Below are positions 45,806 to 56,799 of a stretch of DNA of 64,000 nucleotides, piece by piece; position 1 is the first letter of the stretch, and the number at the start of each line of letters is the position of its first letter. The notes beneath the pieces were generated by a model. The model was given only the letters and a program-made list of their open reading frames with translations. It did not search any database and had not been told where the DNA came from. The DNA is taken from NCBI RefSeq assembly GCF_040545875.1, contig NZ_JBEPMR010000011.1. One strand, written 5' to 3'. Made by a program: the position numbers and the translations under genes. This DNA comes from Faecalicatena_A orotica. GTDB taxonomy: Bacteria; Bacillota; Clostridia; Lachnospirales; Lachnospiraceae.

Positions 45806-46876
45806 ATGAAGGAAATTGGAGGATTTTTCCCGTATGAAAAGGCAATGCCAACCGAAAACCATTATGCACAGCGTGTATGTCCGGATGCAGGAGATATCAG
45901 GCATCTGATGTCAGGCAGGTGCGCGATTTACCTGTGTCTTAAAGATTCCATGCTGACAGATACAAGGAGGGTCGCTTATCTCCCCGCCTACACCTGTGAA
46001 ACAGTCAGCGGATGCTTTGTAAAGGGCGGCTATCAGATTTATTATTATGATGTAGATGAGCATATGGTCCCACTCTTTGACGAAAACCTGATCAGTAAGA
46101 TCAGTTTCCTGCTCATATGTGGTTACTATGGATTCACCACATTTGATACCGGTTTTGTGAAACGATGCAGAAAGAACGGCGTGACTGTCATGCAGGATAC
46201 CACCCATACAGCATTTTCTATGGAGGCAACCTGCCCGGATACCGACTATGTGGCAGTCAGCCTCCGCAAATGGATGGGTGTCACCTCCGGAGGTCTCGCA
46301 TTCAAACGCAGTGGAACCTTCCATGTGACGCTTCTTCCCCCTGATGAAAAGCACCTGGCAATTCGTGACCACGCTTTACAGGCACGCAGGGGGTACGAGG
46401 CCGGCGGAGACACCGCGCTCCAAAAAGAGGGCTACGATGCATTCTGGGAAGCAGAATGGATGCTCCGGGAAATTTTCGATATACAGGAAGGGGATGCACA
46501 GTCTCTAAATGCTATCCGCCACTATCCTCTGGATGAAGCCATCCAAAAGAGGCGGGAGAATTATGCGTACCTGTTGGAGCATCTGCCCGACAATCCAGCC
46601 ATCCGTCCGGTATTTCCGGTCCTTTCCGGGGATGCATGCCCGATGTTCTTCCCCTTCCTCTGCGATGACAGACAGCCACTCATGGATTTTCTTGCTGCAA
46701 ACGATATTGCTCCGAAGGTTTACTGGCCGGTTCCGCCATTCATAGAGATTGCTGATTTTCCGCATGCACAGTATGTATATGCCCATATCATGTCGATCAG
46801 CTGTGACCAGCGGTATACTCTTGAGGATATGCAGCGGGTAGTGGATACATTTGCCGCTTTCGGCAGTCATATGTGA
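45806..46876 (+). CDS. PLP-dependent aminotransferase-like protein (DegT/fold type I)
   Basis: 356 residues. Fold-type-I features: SGRCAIYLCLKDS near 31, YLPAYTCETVSGCFVKGGYQIYYYDVD near 53-79, PLP-binding Asp in VTVMQDTTHTAF near 125 and a putative PLP lysine in VAVSLRKWMGVTSGGLAF near 150. It resembles sugar aminotransferases but its locus contains peptidases rather than sugar genes. Reaction unknown. AAGGAGG precedes the ATG; 90 nt upstream of the isoaspartyl peptidase gene. Confidence 0.75.
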   Translation: MKEIGGFFPYEKAMPTENHYAQRVCPDAGDIRHLMSGRCAIYLCLKDSMLTDTRRVAYLPAYTCETVSGCFVKGGYQIYYYDVDEHMVPLFDENLISKISFLLICGYYGFTTFDTGFVKRCRKNGVTVMQDTTHTAFSMEATCPDTDYVAVSLRKWMGVTSGGLAFKRSGTFHVTLLPPDEKHLAIRDHALQARRGYEAGGDTALQKEGYDAFWEAEWMLREIFDIQEGDAQSLNAIRHYPLDEAIQKRRENYAYLLEHLPDNPAIRPVFPVLSGDACPMFFPFLCDDRQPLMDFLAANDIAPKVYWPVPPFIEIADFPHAQYVYAHIMSISCDQRYTLEDMQRVVDTFAAFGSHM

Positions 46877-46966
46877 TCCCCGGATAGCTGCACAGTATTG
46901 ACAAATCATTAAAAGTACGTCAATATGAGATTAAGAAAATACTGGTGGGGAAAAGGAGCTTATACC

Positions 46967-48141
<1,175 letters not shown>

Positions 48142-48144
<3 letters not shown>

Positions 48145-48351
48145 CTGGATTTCCAGTACCTTATAGTCCTGATCTTCCACAGCCTTTTTCAACAGGTCAT
48201 CAGCAATCTCCGCATTAAGAGTTACAACCGCCGTTCCTGCTTCATGGCTCACTGCTGCTTCATCTACCTCTGCAAGAGCCTCCAGACTTTTCTTTACCCT
48301 TGCCTCACAGTGTCCGCACATCATGCCTTCGATTTTCATTGTTTTTTCCAT
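48142..48351 (-). CDS. copZ: Possible internally initiated CopZ-like copper chaperone
   Basis: In frame with and inside the 3' end of copA. ATG 48351 is preceded by AGGAGG (48365-48360), an ideal ribosome site, and opens a 69-residue HMA domain MEKTMKIEGMMCGHCEARV ending at the copA stop. 69 residues is the standard CopZ size. The same residues are also the C-terminus of the fusion. Separate synthesis is inferred, not shown. Confidence 0.5.
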
Positions 48352-50667
48352 TGTTAATTCCTCCTGATTTTTTCTTGTTTTTATTTTTTTATCTTTTCCA
48401 GCATCATACATCTTAAATAAATTAAGACGCAGAGCATTGGTAACTACACAAAAACTGGACAGGCTCATTGCCGCAGCGCCGAACATCGGATTTAGTTTCC
48501 ATCCGAGAAGGGAGTACCATACCCCTGCCGCCAGAGGGATTCCGATGACATTATAGAAAAATGCCCAGAACAGATTTTCGTGGATATTCCTGAGTGTTGC
48601 ACGGCTTAACCGGATTGCAGCAGGAACATCGCTTAACCTGCTCTTCATCAGCACAACGTCCGCGGCATCGATTGCAATATCCGTACCCGCTCCAATCGCG
48701 ATACCGATATCTGCTCTCGTAAGTGCCGGAGCATCGTTGATCCCATCCCCGACCATTGCAACTTTGCCTTTCTTCCTGAGTGTACGGATGACACTCTCCT
48801 TCCCTTCCGGAAGAACTCCCGCAATCACCTCATCAACTCCGGCCTGCTGCCCGATCGCTTTCGCAGTCCGTTCATTATCACCTGTCAGCATAACCACACG
48901 GATTCCCATGTTCTGCAGTTCTTTTACAGCCCTCGGGCTGTCCTCCTTGATAACATCGGCAACTGCAATCACTCCGGCCAGCTTACCATTGCGGCTGAAA
49001 AATAATGGTGTTTTTCCACTCTCAGCCAGCTGTTCTGCGCTTCGTCTTATTTCATCTGAAACCTCTGCATTTTCGCTGATGAATTTAAGATTGCCACCTG
49101 TCAGGATATCTTCGCCCATTCTTCCGGAAAGTCCATTCCCCGGTACAGCCTTGAAATCCGAGACCTCCTCCAGATCCGCTATTTCATTCTCCCCTGCCTT
49201 TTTCAATACAGCGTGGGCCAGAGGATGCTCACTTTTCTTTTCCAGTGCATATGCCATTGCAAGAAGTTCTTCTTCTGAAATTCCCTCAGCCGGTATGATG
49301 TCCGTTACCCTTGGCTCTCCGCTCGTAATCGTGCCGGTCTTATCCAGAGCCACGATCTGCATCTTGCCCGCCTCTTCCAGAGATACGGCCGTCTTGAACA
49401 TAATTCCATGCTTTGCACCCATTCCATTTCCGACCATGATAGCAACCGGCGTCGCCAGCCCCAATGCACACGGACAGCTGATGACGAGTACAGAAATCCC
49501 CCTCGCCAGGGCAAAACCAATACTCTGTCCTGCAAGCAGCCAGACAATGATTGTAACGGCCGCAATTCCGATCACGGCCGGTACAAATATCCCAGATACC
49601 TTATCTGCCACCTTGGCAATGGGTGCTTTCGTCGCTGCCGCATCACTTACCATCTGAATGATCTGGGAGAGTGTTGTATCTTCTCCGACTCTGGATGCCT
49701 GACATTTAATAAAGCCGGAATGATTTAATGTCGCTGCCGAAACTGTATCACCGGCAGTCTTATCCACGGGTATGCTTTCCCCGGTAAGAGCCGACTCATT
49801 AACCGCACTGCTGCCCTCGATCACGATACCATCCACGGGTATATTTTCCCCGGGCCTTACTACAAATATGTCCCCTTTTCTAACCTGCTCTATCGAAACT
49901 TCTGTCTCGGCTCCATTCCTCATGATCGTCGCAGTCTTCGGCGCAAGTTTCATAAGGCCCTTTAGTGCATCCGTCGTCCTTCCTTTTGAACGTGCCTCCA
50001 GCATTTTCCCGACCGTGATCAGCGTCAGGATCATTGCTGCAGATTCAAAATAAAACTCATGCATATAGGTCATGACCCCGGCCATGTCATTATGCATCTG
50101 GGCATCTGTCATGGCAAATAGTGCATAGGTGCTGTATCCATATGCGGCCCCCGCACCAAGGGCAACCAGCGTATCCATATTGGGGGCCCTGTGCCACAGG
50201 CTCCGGAAACCGCTGATAAAAAACTTCTGATTAACAACCATGACCGCCGTTGTCAGTAAAAGCTGTATCAGGCCCATTGCTACATGGTTCCCTTCCAGCC
50301 AGACCGGCACCGGCCAATTCCACATCATATGCCCCATCGAGACATACATCAACGGTATTAATAAACACAAAGAAGCCGTCAGCCTCTTCTTTAGCAAAGG
50401 GGTCTCTTTATCTTTTAAAAACTCACTGTCAGCCGCCGGTTTCCCCGCAGCCCTGCTATCTGCCCCCGCAGACTTCTGTGCTGCTCCGTATCCAGCCTCT
50501 TCCACGGCTGCTATCACATCTGAAGGTGCGGCCGTTCCTTCTATTCCCATAGAATTCGTAAGCAGGCTGACAGAGCAGGATGTAACCCCCGGCACTTTGG
50601 CTACCGCTTTTTCTACCCTGGCACTGCAGGCCGCACAGCTCATACCTGTTACTGTATATTGTTCCAT
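48142..50667 (-). CDS. copA: Copper-exporting P1B-type ATPase with C-terminal CopZ-like domain
   Basis: 841 residues. N-terminal metal domain with MSCAACSA near residue 9; eight membrane spans; CPC in VISCPCALGLATP near 395; phosphorylation DKTGTI near 443; GDGINDAPALTRADIGIA near 640. After the last span (LRLNLFKMYDAG) a Lys-rich linker leads to a second metal domain with MMCGHCEARV near 782-791. The tail (from 48351) has its own AGGAGG and ATG and the exact length of free CopZ, so it may also be made separately. Exports Cu(I) from the cytoplasm. Cotranscribed with csoR, 10-nt gap. Confidence 0.95.
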
Positions 50668-50677
50668 CTTCTGCCTC

Positions 50678-50980
50678 CTATCTCATTAATTTCTGTAGGG
50701 TTACGACAAGCTCATCAATCGTCTCATCCTTCCCATTCTTAATATCCTCCGCAACACAGGTCCGGATATGGCTGGCAAGAAGCACCTTGTTAAAACTGTT
50801 CAGGGCTGCATTCACTGCCGATACCTGTACGAGGATATCTGTACAATAAGTATCGCTCTCTACCATCTTTTTAATACCCCGCACCTGACCTTCAATACGG
50901 TTCAGACGGTTGATAAGATCTTTATATTCTTTTTCAGAACGTTCCTTTGTCTTATGACAACATTCTTTTGTTTCTTCCAT
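50678..50980 (-). CDS. csoR: CsoR-type copper-sensing repressor
   Basis: 100 residues from ATG 50980 (GAGGTG upstream; a GTG three codons earlier overlaps it). All-helical metal-sensitive family with the Cu(I) ligands: Cys in SDTYCTDILVQVSAV near residue 44 and His-x3-Cys in LASHIRTCV near 70. A short Cys/His-rich start (ECCHK) precedes the LNRIEGQVRGIKKM signature. Its operator lies in the spacer of its own promoter, giving copper-induced expression of csoR-copA. Confidence 0.94.
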   Translation of the reverse strand: MEETKECCHKTKERSEKEYKDLINRLNRIEGQVRGIKKMVESDTYCTDILVQVSAVNAALNSFNKVLLASHIRTCVAEDIKNGKDETIDELVVTLQKLMR

Positions 50981-51005
50981 GATTAACACCTCACTTTATA
51001 CTCGC

Positions 51006-51034
51006 ATTATATACCCCCACTGGGTATATTGCAA
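51006..51034 (-). promoter_or_regulatory. csoR-copA promoter with CsoR operator in the spacer
   Basis: TTGCAA (51034-51029), 17-nt spacer, TATAAT (51011-51006) on the minus strand. The spacer is the palindrome ATATACCC-N5-GGGTATAT (51009-51029), of the G-tract type bound by CsoR. Confidence 0.85.
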
Positions 51035-51272
51035 GATCTTTTTCAAAAACGCTGTCCTCCTTCGAATTTTGCTTTCTAAATTTTATAAATTGTTAATTGA
51101 ATTCCCATTTTGGATATGATACTCTTAATCCATCAAAACGGCAGGCGATTCCGCCGGCTCAGAGCCGTTTGACATCTCATTTCGGCGTTTCACTATCGAA
51201 ACTGTATCCGCGAATGAAAAAACCAAAACAAAGAAGAAGTCAGTGCAGTACGCAAAGAAAGGAGCACTGCCT

Positions 51273-51335
51273 ATGCAAAAAGGGCTAAAAAAGTATTTTC
51301 CACAAATCAGGACACGAAAAGGAGGTGTTAGATGA
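51273..51335 (+). pseudogene. Displaced N-terminus of the Rpn-family nuclease (frameshift)
   Basis: ATG 51273 with AAAGGAG upstream encodes MQKGLKKYFPQIRTRK and then runs out of frame to TGA 51333. Family members continue ...RTRxEVLDEIN; that continuation is found in the +1 frame starting VLDEIN at 51325. One extra G in AAAAGGAGG (about 51317-51325) explains the break. Confidence 0.6.
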
Positions 51336-52464
51336 GATTAACCGCAGTCCGGTATGTTCGTGGCAGTTTGCCCAGTGGAATGATGAACAGAAAAAAGAAT
51401 TTCTGGATGTATGTACGGGTGTGCGGGGAGTAAAAATGACATATGATTCATTCTTTAAAGAAATTATGAATCCCGATGTTCATCCGGAACGTCTGGAAGA
51501 ACTGCTTTCCTTATTACTGGGACAGAATATACATATCCGGCAGGTGCTTCCCAATGACTCGGTCCGGCTGGCCGATGAAAGTTCGCTTCTGATTACGGAT
51601 ATCGTGGTCGAGCTGGAAGAAGGAAGTCTGGCAAATATTGAAATCCAGAAAATCGGATATGCATTCCCCGGCCAGCGCGGAGCCTGCTATTCCGCCGACT
51701 TACTGCTGAGACAATACAAAAGGGTCAAAGGACAGAGGAAAAAGAAGTTTACATACCAGGATGTAAAAACCATCTATACCATTGTATTTTTCGAAAAAAG
51801 CACATCTGAGTTTCACGAAATCGAATCCGCATATATTCACAGGGCAAAACAGGTATTCCAGACAGGACTGAAACTGAATATGCTGCAGGAGTATGTTTTA
51901 ATCCCACTTGACATTTACAAAGAAAGCACGCACAATAAAACTATAAATAACAAGTTGGAGGCCTGGCTGAGTTTTTTGTGTGATGACAGCCCGGAACGGA
52001 TTTTAGAGATTGTAGGTAAGTATCCCGACTTTCAGGAAATGTATGAAGAGGTATACGAAATCTACGGTAATATCGAAGGGGTGATGGATATGTTCTCTAA
52101 GGAATTACTGGAATTAGACCGCAACACAGTGCAGTATATGATTGAAGAGCAGCAGGAACAACTGGATGCACTGCACAAAGAGGTGGATGAAAAACGGAAA
52201 GAAGTTGAAGAGCAGAAGAAAAGGCTGGAGGAGCAGAAGCGAAAGTACGTAGAGCAACAGAAAATGTTTGATGAACAGCAGCGTAAATACGAAGAGCAAC
52301 AGAAAAGGCTGGAAGATCAACAGAAAATATTTGTTGAACAACAGGAAAAATATGAAAAACAATGCCAGCAGATAGAAATAGAACGGCTTGAGAAGGAAGG
52401 TATCAAAAAAGAATTAGAAGAATTAAAAAATATTGTAAATAAGTTATCAGAGGGTAAATTATAG
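51325..52464 (+). CDS. Rpn-family recombination-promoting nuclease / PD-(D/E)XK 'transposase'
   Basis: 379 residues if begun at GTG 51325, which lies right against the AGGAGG; the true N-terminus is probably in the displaced frame upstream. Family blocks: YDSFFKEIMNPDVHPERLEELLSLLLG near 40 and the nuclease core ITDIVVELEEGSLANIEIQK near 91-110 (Asp, Glu-x-Gln/Lys), then GQRGACYSADLLLRQY. Residues ~255-375 form a Gln/Glu/Lys coiled coil of repeated 7-residue EEQQKR-type units. Such proteins are common multi-copy genes in Lachnospiraceae and are not themselves full transposons. Function uncertain. Confidence 0.75.
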   Translation: MLDEINRSPVCSWQFAQWNDEQKKEFLDVCTGVRGVKMTYDSFFKEIMNPDVHPERLEELLSLLLGQNIHIRQVLPNDSVRLADESSLLITDIVVELEEGSLANIEIQKIGYAFPGQRGACYSADLLLRQYKRVKGQRKKKFTYQDVKTIYTIVFFEKSTSEFHEIESAYIHRAKQVFQTGLKLNMLQEYVLIPLDIYKESTHNKTINNKLEAWLSFLCDDSPERILEIVGKYPDFQEMYEEVYEIYGNIEGVMDMFSKELLELDRNTVQYMIEEQQEQLDALHKEVDEKRKEVEEQKKRLEEQKRKYVEQQKMFDEQQRKYEEQQKRLEDQQKIFVEQQEKYEKQCQQIEIERLEKEGIKKELEELKNIVNKLSEGKL

Positions 52465-52468
52465 TATT

Positions 52469-52525
52469 AAGATCTCCCTGCCGGTAGCAATGCATTAGGC
52501 ATTGTTTCGTCAGGGAGATCTTTTA
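52469..52525. terminator. Terminator between the Rpn gene and kduD
   Basis: AAGATCTCCCTG (52469-52480) and CAGGGAGATCTT (52511-52522) pair, with an inner GCAATGC/GCATTG stem, and TTTT follows on the plus strand. Confidence 0.8.
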
Positions 52526-52532
52526 GCTGAAA

Positions 52533-53336
52533 CTATTTTGGCTGTTTTCCGATATAGGCAAGGATTCCTCCGTCTACATACAGGACCTGTCCGTTCACAA
52601 AATCAGATGCTTCTGATGCAAGGAATAAAGCTGGTCCCATCAGATCTTCCGGGACTCCCCATCTTGCTGCGGGCGTCTTGGAGATGATAAACTGGTCAAA
52701 TGGGTGTCTGCTGCCATCTTCCTGTATCTCGCGGAGAGGAGCGGTCTGTGGTGTTGCTATATAGCCCGGTCCGATACCATTGCACTGAATGTTATACTCA
52801 CCGTACTCGGAGCAGATATTCTTGGTCAGCATCTTCAGTCCGCCCTTTGCCGCTGCATATGCGGATACAGTTTCGCGCCCCAGTTCGCTCATCATCGAGC
52901 AGATGTTAATAATCTTGCCATGCCCTTTTTCGATCATGTCCGGAATCACTGCCTTTGACATGATAAACGGCGCTGTAAGGTCGATGTCCACCACCTGGCG
53001 GAAGTCTTCTGCACTCATTTCCGTCATCGGGATACGCTTGATAATTCCTGCATTATTCACAAGAATATCAATCGTTCCCAGATCATTTTTGATAGATGCA
53101 ACCATCTCTTTTACCTGTGCTTCGTCTGTCACATCGCAAATGTAGCCTTTCGCATCAATGCCTTTTGCCTGATAATCAGCGAGTGCCTGATCCAAATGTG
53201 CCTGACTCCTGCAGTTAAATGCAATTTTTGCTCCGGCCTGTGCATAAGCCTCCGCCATAGCAAAGCCAATCCCATATGCGCCGCCTGTCACCAGTGCGAC
53301 TTTACCTTCTAATGAAAAAAGATTTAAAATACTCAT
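52533..53336 (-). CDS. kduD: 2-dehydro-3-deoxy-D-gluconate 5-dehydrogenase / gluconate 5-dehydrogenase (KduD-type SDR)
   Basis: 267 residues, short-chain dehydrogenase: TGGAYGIG near residue 17, DILVNNAGIIKRIPMTE near 88 and catalytic S...YAAAK near 148-163; ends FVNGQVLYVDGGILAYIGKQPK. The MSILNLFSLEGKVALVTG start is typical of KduD/gluconate 5-dehydrogenases. In the uronate pathway KduD reduces 2,5-diketo-3-deoxygluconate to KDG. 22 nt downstream of the GH88/105 gene. Confidence 0.88.
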   Translation of the reverse strand: MSILNLFSLEGKVALVTGGAYGIGFAMAEAYAQAGAKIAFNCRSQAHLDQALADYQAKGIDAKGYICDVTDEAQVKEMVASIKNDLGTIDILVNNAGIIKRIPMTEMSAEDFRQVVDIDLTAPFIMSKAVIPDMIEKGHGKIINICSMMSELGRETVSAYAAAKGGLKMLTKNICSEYGEYNIQCNGIGPGYIATPQTAPLREIQEDGSRHPFDQFIISKTPAARWGVPEDLMGPALFLASEASDFVNGQVLYVDGGILAYIGKQPK

Positions 53337-53358
53337 TTCTAAATTTACCTCCTGATTC

Positions 53359-54480
53359 TTATAAATGCTTCAGCGCTTCCGCAAGCGCCAGAATTGTAAG
53401 TGACTGTCCATATGCCATTGGTGCAACAAGGATATTCTTATAGTGTTCTGCATCCATGCCCATTCCAGTACCACCGGATACATTTAGCACGGTTCCGTCC
53501 TTGTCAATATTCTTTAAGATCCCTTTAACTGCTTTCTCTGCACATGGCAGATAAGAATCATCCAGAATTCCGTAGCGGATACCTTTTAAGATACCGGCTG
53601 TAATTGCTGCCGAACCAGATACTTCTTCGTAACTTTCCGAGTCGGGAAGAACCGTGTGCCACAAACCGTTTTTACTCTGTAATTCTTTTAATTTTGCAAC
53701 CTGAGCTTTATATGTATCTATAATGATTGATTTGACGCCCGGGTTCAGGCTTCCTTTAAACATATCAACATAGTCGAGTATGCCTAATGTAAACCAGCTG
53801 TTCCCACGACACCAGAATACGCCGCCGAAATTGTTGTTGCCATTGAAGGTCCAGCCGTGATAAAACAATCCTGTCTTTTTATCATACAAGTATTTGATAT
53901 GCATAAGAACCTGATGAATCCCTTCGTTGATCCATTCTTCATTCTGATATTTCTGTCCCATTTTATTCAAAAATAAAACTGTCATGAATAAGGTGTCAAT
54001 CCACATCTCATTTTCATTGAGACGCACGCCCTGACGATCACCATTGGCGCTGGTCACATGCTGGAAACCGCCTTCTTTGGTTCTCGGGAGGCAGGTCATC
54101 AGCCAGTTTGCCCAATCCTTACAAAGGTCTTCAAACTTTGGATCATGATAATATTCATTTAACTCGCTTAAGGTTAAAAGAGGTGTGGTTGTATTGATAT
54201 TCCGGGATGGAAGCCCCAGCTCCATGTTTTCGAGATACCAATTATGAAGAAATTCTTTGTATTCTTCATTTTTCTCTGCCTGCATAATTTTTAGGAGTCC
54301 GTAAAGCCCCACTCCCTGCGGCCAGTCCCACTCTTTGATACCAAAATCTCTTTTAAAAAAGCCGATGGCTTCTCCACCATTTTCCGCAAGTTCTTTTTCA
54401 TTTTCGGGACCACCCAGACTCAGCAGCTTTTCGATTACGAGATTCAGCTTTTTTCTGAGTTCCGTTTCATTTATATTCAT
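53359..54480 (-). CDS. Unsaturated uronyl hydrolase, glycoside hydrolase family 88/105
   Basis: 373 residues with the (alpha/alpha)6-barrel pattern of GH88/105 (YteR/YesR-like): DWPQGVGLYGLLKIM near 56, NENEMWIDTLFMTVLFLNKMG near 155 (catalytic Asp region), GVFWCRGNSWFTLGILDY near 220 and GIRYGILDDSYLP near 305. It removes the 4,5-unsaturated uronate from lyase products. No signal peptide, so it acts in the cytoplasm on imported oligosaccharides. GH88 versus GH105 cannot be separated by eye. Divergent from an AraC regulator. Confidence 0.88.
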   Translation of the reverse strand: MNINETELRKKLNLVIEKLLSLGGPENEKELAENGGEAIGFFKRDFGIKEWDWPQGVGLYGLLKIMQAEKNEEYKEFLHNWYLENMELGLPSRNINTTTPLLTLSELNEYYHDPKFEDLCKDWANWLMTCLPRTKEGGFQHVTSANGDRQGVRLNENEMWIDTLFMTVLFLNKMGQKYQNEEWINEGIHQVLMHIKYLYDKKTGLFYHGWTFNGNNNFGGVFWCRGNSWFTLGILDYVDMFKGSLNPGVKSIIIDTYKAQVAKLKELQSKNGLWHTVLPDSESYEEVSGSAAITAGILKGIRYGILDDSYLPCAEKAVKGILKNIDKDGTVLNVSGGTGMGMDAEHYKNILVAPMAYGQSLTILALAEALKHL

Positions 54481-54586
54481 GGTAACATTCCTTTCATCTC
54501 TGTTTTATTTTCCCAATACGCTCTCTAGTCTTTTGCGTCAATTTATTATATAATAATACAAAAGCAGGTAAAATATTAAAAAGCAG

Positions 54587-55483
54587 GTGATACATTTGGA
54601 AAAACTCTCTTATTACGCCTCCATTGAGGGTATTTCACTGGAACACATGGTTCGTTATGGCAAGTTTGACATGCGGGTTAAGCATTTCCACAACGAATAT
54701 GAAATTTTTTATATATTAGAAGGAACACGGAGTTTCTTCTTTAATAATCGTAATTTTGTCGCCTCCAAAGGGGACTTGATTTTAATCGACACGAACCTGA
54801 TTCATATGACCAAGTCTGTATCGAGTAATGACAGCGGCCACAACCGAATCATCCTGTATCTCACGCCTGACAAAGTGCAGGAATTTGATACGAAATATCC
54901 AACACTGCACCTGACCCGCTTCCTTCACCAGCATTATGGTGTGTATCATCTGACAGAAGCACAGCAGAGGGCATTTATGGACCTTTACTATCTCATCAAA
55001 AGAGAATGTAATGAGAAAAAACATAATTATAAACAGGCAGTTGAACTTGCAGTCACAACGTATTTTCTGTATCTGACCCGTGAACTTGATATCCGTATGC
55101 CGGAAACTCCGCTTCTTCCACAGGAGGGGAAGCATCGCCATGTGTACGAAATCGCTGACTATCTCTCTCAGAATTATGAGCAGGACATTTCCTTAGAGGC
55201 ATTGGCGGATCAGTTTTTCTTAAGTAAGTATTACATTTGCCGTCTGTTCAAGGAAGTCACCGGCTATACGATTCGTGAGTATGTCAATGTGATCCGTATC
55301 CAGCATGCAAAACAACTACTGGAAGAAACGGATTACAGCATTTCCAAGATTGCAGAAAGTGTCGGCTATGGAAGTACCACACATTTTGAGCAGACATTTA
55401 AAACATATATGACTATGTCTCCACTAAAATATCGTAAGAATCTGGATATTATTAAGCCTCTGATTCTGCCGGTGAACCCGTAA
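54587..55483 (+). CDS. AraC-family transcriptional regulator
   Basis: 298 residues using GTG 54587; a TTG three codons later (54596) with AGGTGA upstream is an alternative. N-terminal cupin sensor (HFHNEYEIFYILEGTRSFFFNN, ~residues 30-70) and C-terminal double HTH (ISLEALADQFFLSKYYICRLFKEVTGYTIREYVNVIRIQHAKQLL... KIAESVGYGSTTHFEQTFKTYMTMSPLKYRKN, ~195-290). Lies divergent to the GH88/105-kduD pair, making it the likely activator for uronate use. Confidence 0.9.
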   Translation: MIHLEKLSYYASIEGISLEHMVRYGKFDMRVKHFHNEYEIFYILEGTRSFFFNNRNFVASKGDLILIDTNLIHMTKSVSSNDSGHNRIILYLTPDKVQEFDTKYPTLHLTRFLHQHYGVYHLTEAQQRAFMDLYYLIKRECNEKKHNYKQAVELAVTTYFLYLTRELDIRMPETPLLPQEGKHRHVYEIADYLSQNYEQDISLEALADQFFLSKYYICRLFKEVTGYTIREYVNVIRIQHAKQLLEETDYSISKIAESVGYGSTTHFEQTFKTYMTMSPLKYRKNLDIIKPLILPVNP

Positions 55484-55491
55484 AATTCCTG

Positions 55492-56799
55492 TTACATTAA
55501 GCCCAGTACGGTTGGAAGCCATGTACTGAATGCGGGTACAAAGGTAACGAACATAAGTGCTACGACAATAGCCCCAAAGAACGGGATCAGGCGTCTCATC
55601 ACATCTTCAATCTTGAGTTTCGCCACACTGCACCCGACAAATAATACACTGCCGACTGGTGGTGTAATCGTTCCAATGGAAAGGTTCATGACCATCATAA
55701 CACCAAACTGAATCGGATTCATCCCTATACTTGTTACAACCGGAAGGAAGATTGGTGTAAAGATTAAAAGTGCCGGTGCCATATCCATGAATGTACCTAC
55801 AATCAGAAGGATCATGTTAATCAGTAACAGGATGATAATCTTGTTGTCTGATACCGACAGCATTGCTGCGCTGATTGCCTGTGGAAGTCCTGTAAATGAA
55901 AGAACAAACGACAGGATTGAGGAAGCGCCGATGATTAACATAACAATGGTTGTCATTACTGCCGCATCCACTAATATCTTTTTGATATCTGTAATCTTAA
56001 TTGTCTTATAAACAAATACCGCTAAGATAAATGCATACAAAACTGCTACACCAGATGATTCTGTTGGTGTGAAATATCCCGATAAGATACCGCCGATGAC
56101 AATCACAATAAGCAGTAAGCTTGGAATTGCATCCCAGATTGTCTTAAGTACAATTTTTCCGGTTAATTTTTCATCTCTCTTTACAACATACCCTTTTTTC
56201 TTTGCATATACCAATGCAACTACCATACAAAGGAATGCCCACAATAGTCCCGGAATCCATCCGGCCATGAATAAAGTCGCTACAGATGCGCCGCCGCATG
56301 CTGCTGAATACACAATAAATGCGTTGGTTGGCGGGATGAGCTGTCCGACCGGTGCAGATGCGATATTGGCTGCCGCTGCAAATCCATCATCATACCCCTG
56401 TTCTTTTTCCAGTGGATTCATAACACCACCGATTGCTGTTGCTGCTGCGATACCTGATCCTGATAATGAACCAAACATTGCATTTCCTGCGACATTGGTC
56501 AGTGCAAGGGATCCCGGCACTTTTCCTAAGATTAACATTGCGAGATTTATGAGCCGTTTCGCAATACCCCCGTTACTCATCAGTTGTCCTGCCAGAATAA
56601 AGAATGGTACAGCTAACAAACTGAAACTATCGATACCACCGACTAATTTTTGTGCTGAGATAAACATTCCGAACTGAGGAGTCAGGAACATGATGATGGT
56701 AACCAAGGCTGCTGAAATAATACTAAATGACACTGGAACGCTCATTGCCAGCAGGAAAAAGAATACGATAATCAATACTAATGCTGCTTGTAATTCCAT
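55492..56799 (-). CDS. dctM: TRAP transporter large permease DctM
   Basis: 435 residues with ~12 spans. Family hallmarks: LLAVPFFILAGQLMSNGGIAKRL near 62, PGSLALTNVAGNAMFGSLSGSGIAAATAIGGVM near 95-127, and a conserved C-terminal NLSIGTITPPVGSVLFVGCSVAK near 375. Starts directly at the dctQ stop with no gap. Together with dctQ and dctP it imports a carboxylate, here probably an unsaturated uronate or oligosaccharide. Confidence 0.93.
   Translation of the reverse strand: MELQAALVLIIVFFFLLAMSVPVSFSIISAALVTIIMFLTPQFGMFISAQKLVGGIDSFSLLAVPFFILAGQLMSNGGIAKRLINLAMLILGKVPGSLALTNVAGNAMFGSLSGSGIAAATAIGGVMNPLEKEQGYDDGFAAAANIASAPVGQLIPPTNAFIVYSAACGGASVATLFMAGWIPGLLWAFLCMVVALVYAKKKGYVVKRDEKLTGKIVLKTIWDAIPSLLLIVIVIGGILSGYFTPTESSGVAVLYAFILAVFVYKTIKITDIKKILVDAAVMTTIVMLIIGASSILSFVLSFTGLPQAISAAMLSVSDNKIIILLLINMILLIVGTFMDMAPALLIFTPIFLPVVTSIGMNPIQFGVMMVMNLSIGTITPPVGSVLFVGCSVAKLKIEDVMRRLIPFFGAIVVALMFVTFVPAFSTWLPTVLGLM

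Noticed and set aside
52114..52362. 82-residue Phe/Leu-rich minus-strand frame resembling a membrane protein
   Set aside because: It is the antisense shadow of the Gln/Lys/Glu coiled coil of the Rpn protein.
52150..52400. Tandem DNA repeat in the Rpn gene
   Set aside because: The periodicity is coiled-coil protein sequence with varied codons rather than a DNA repeat array.
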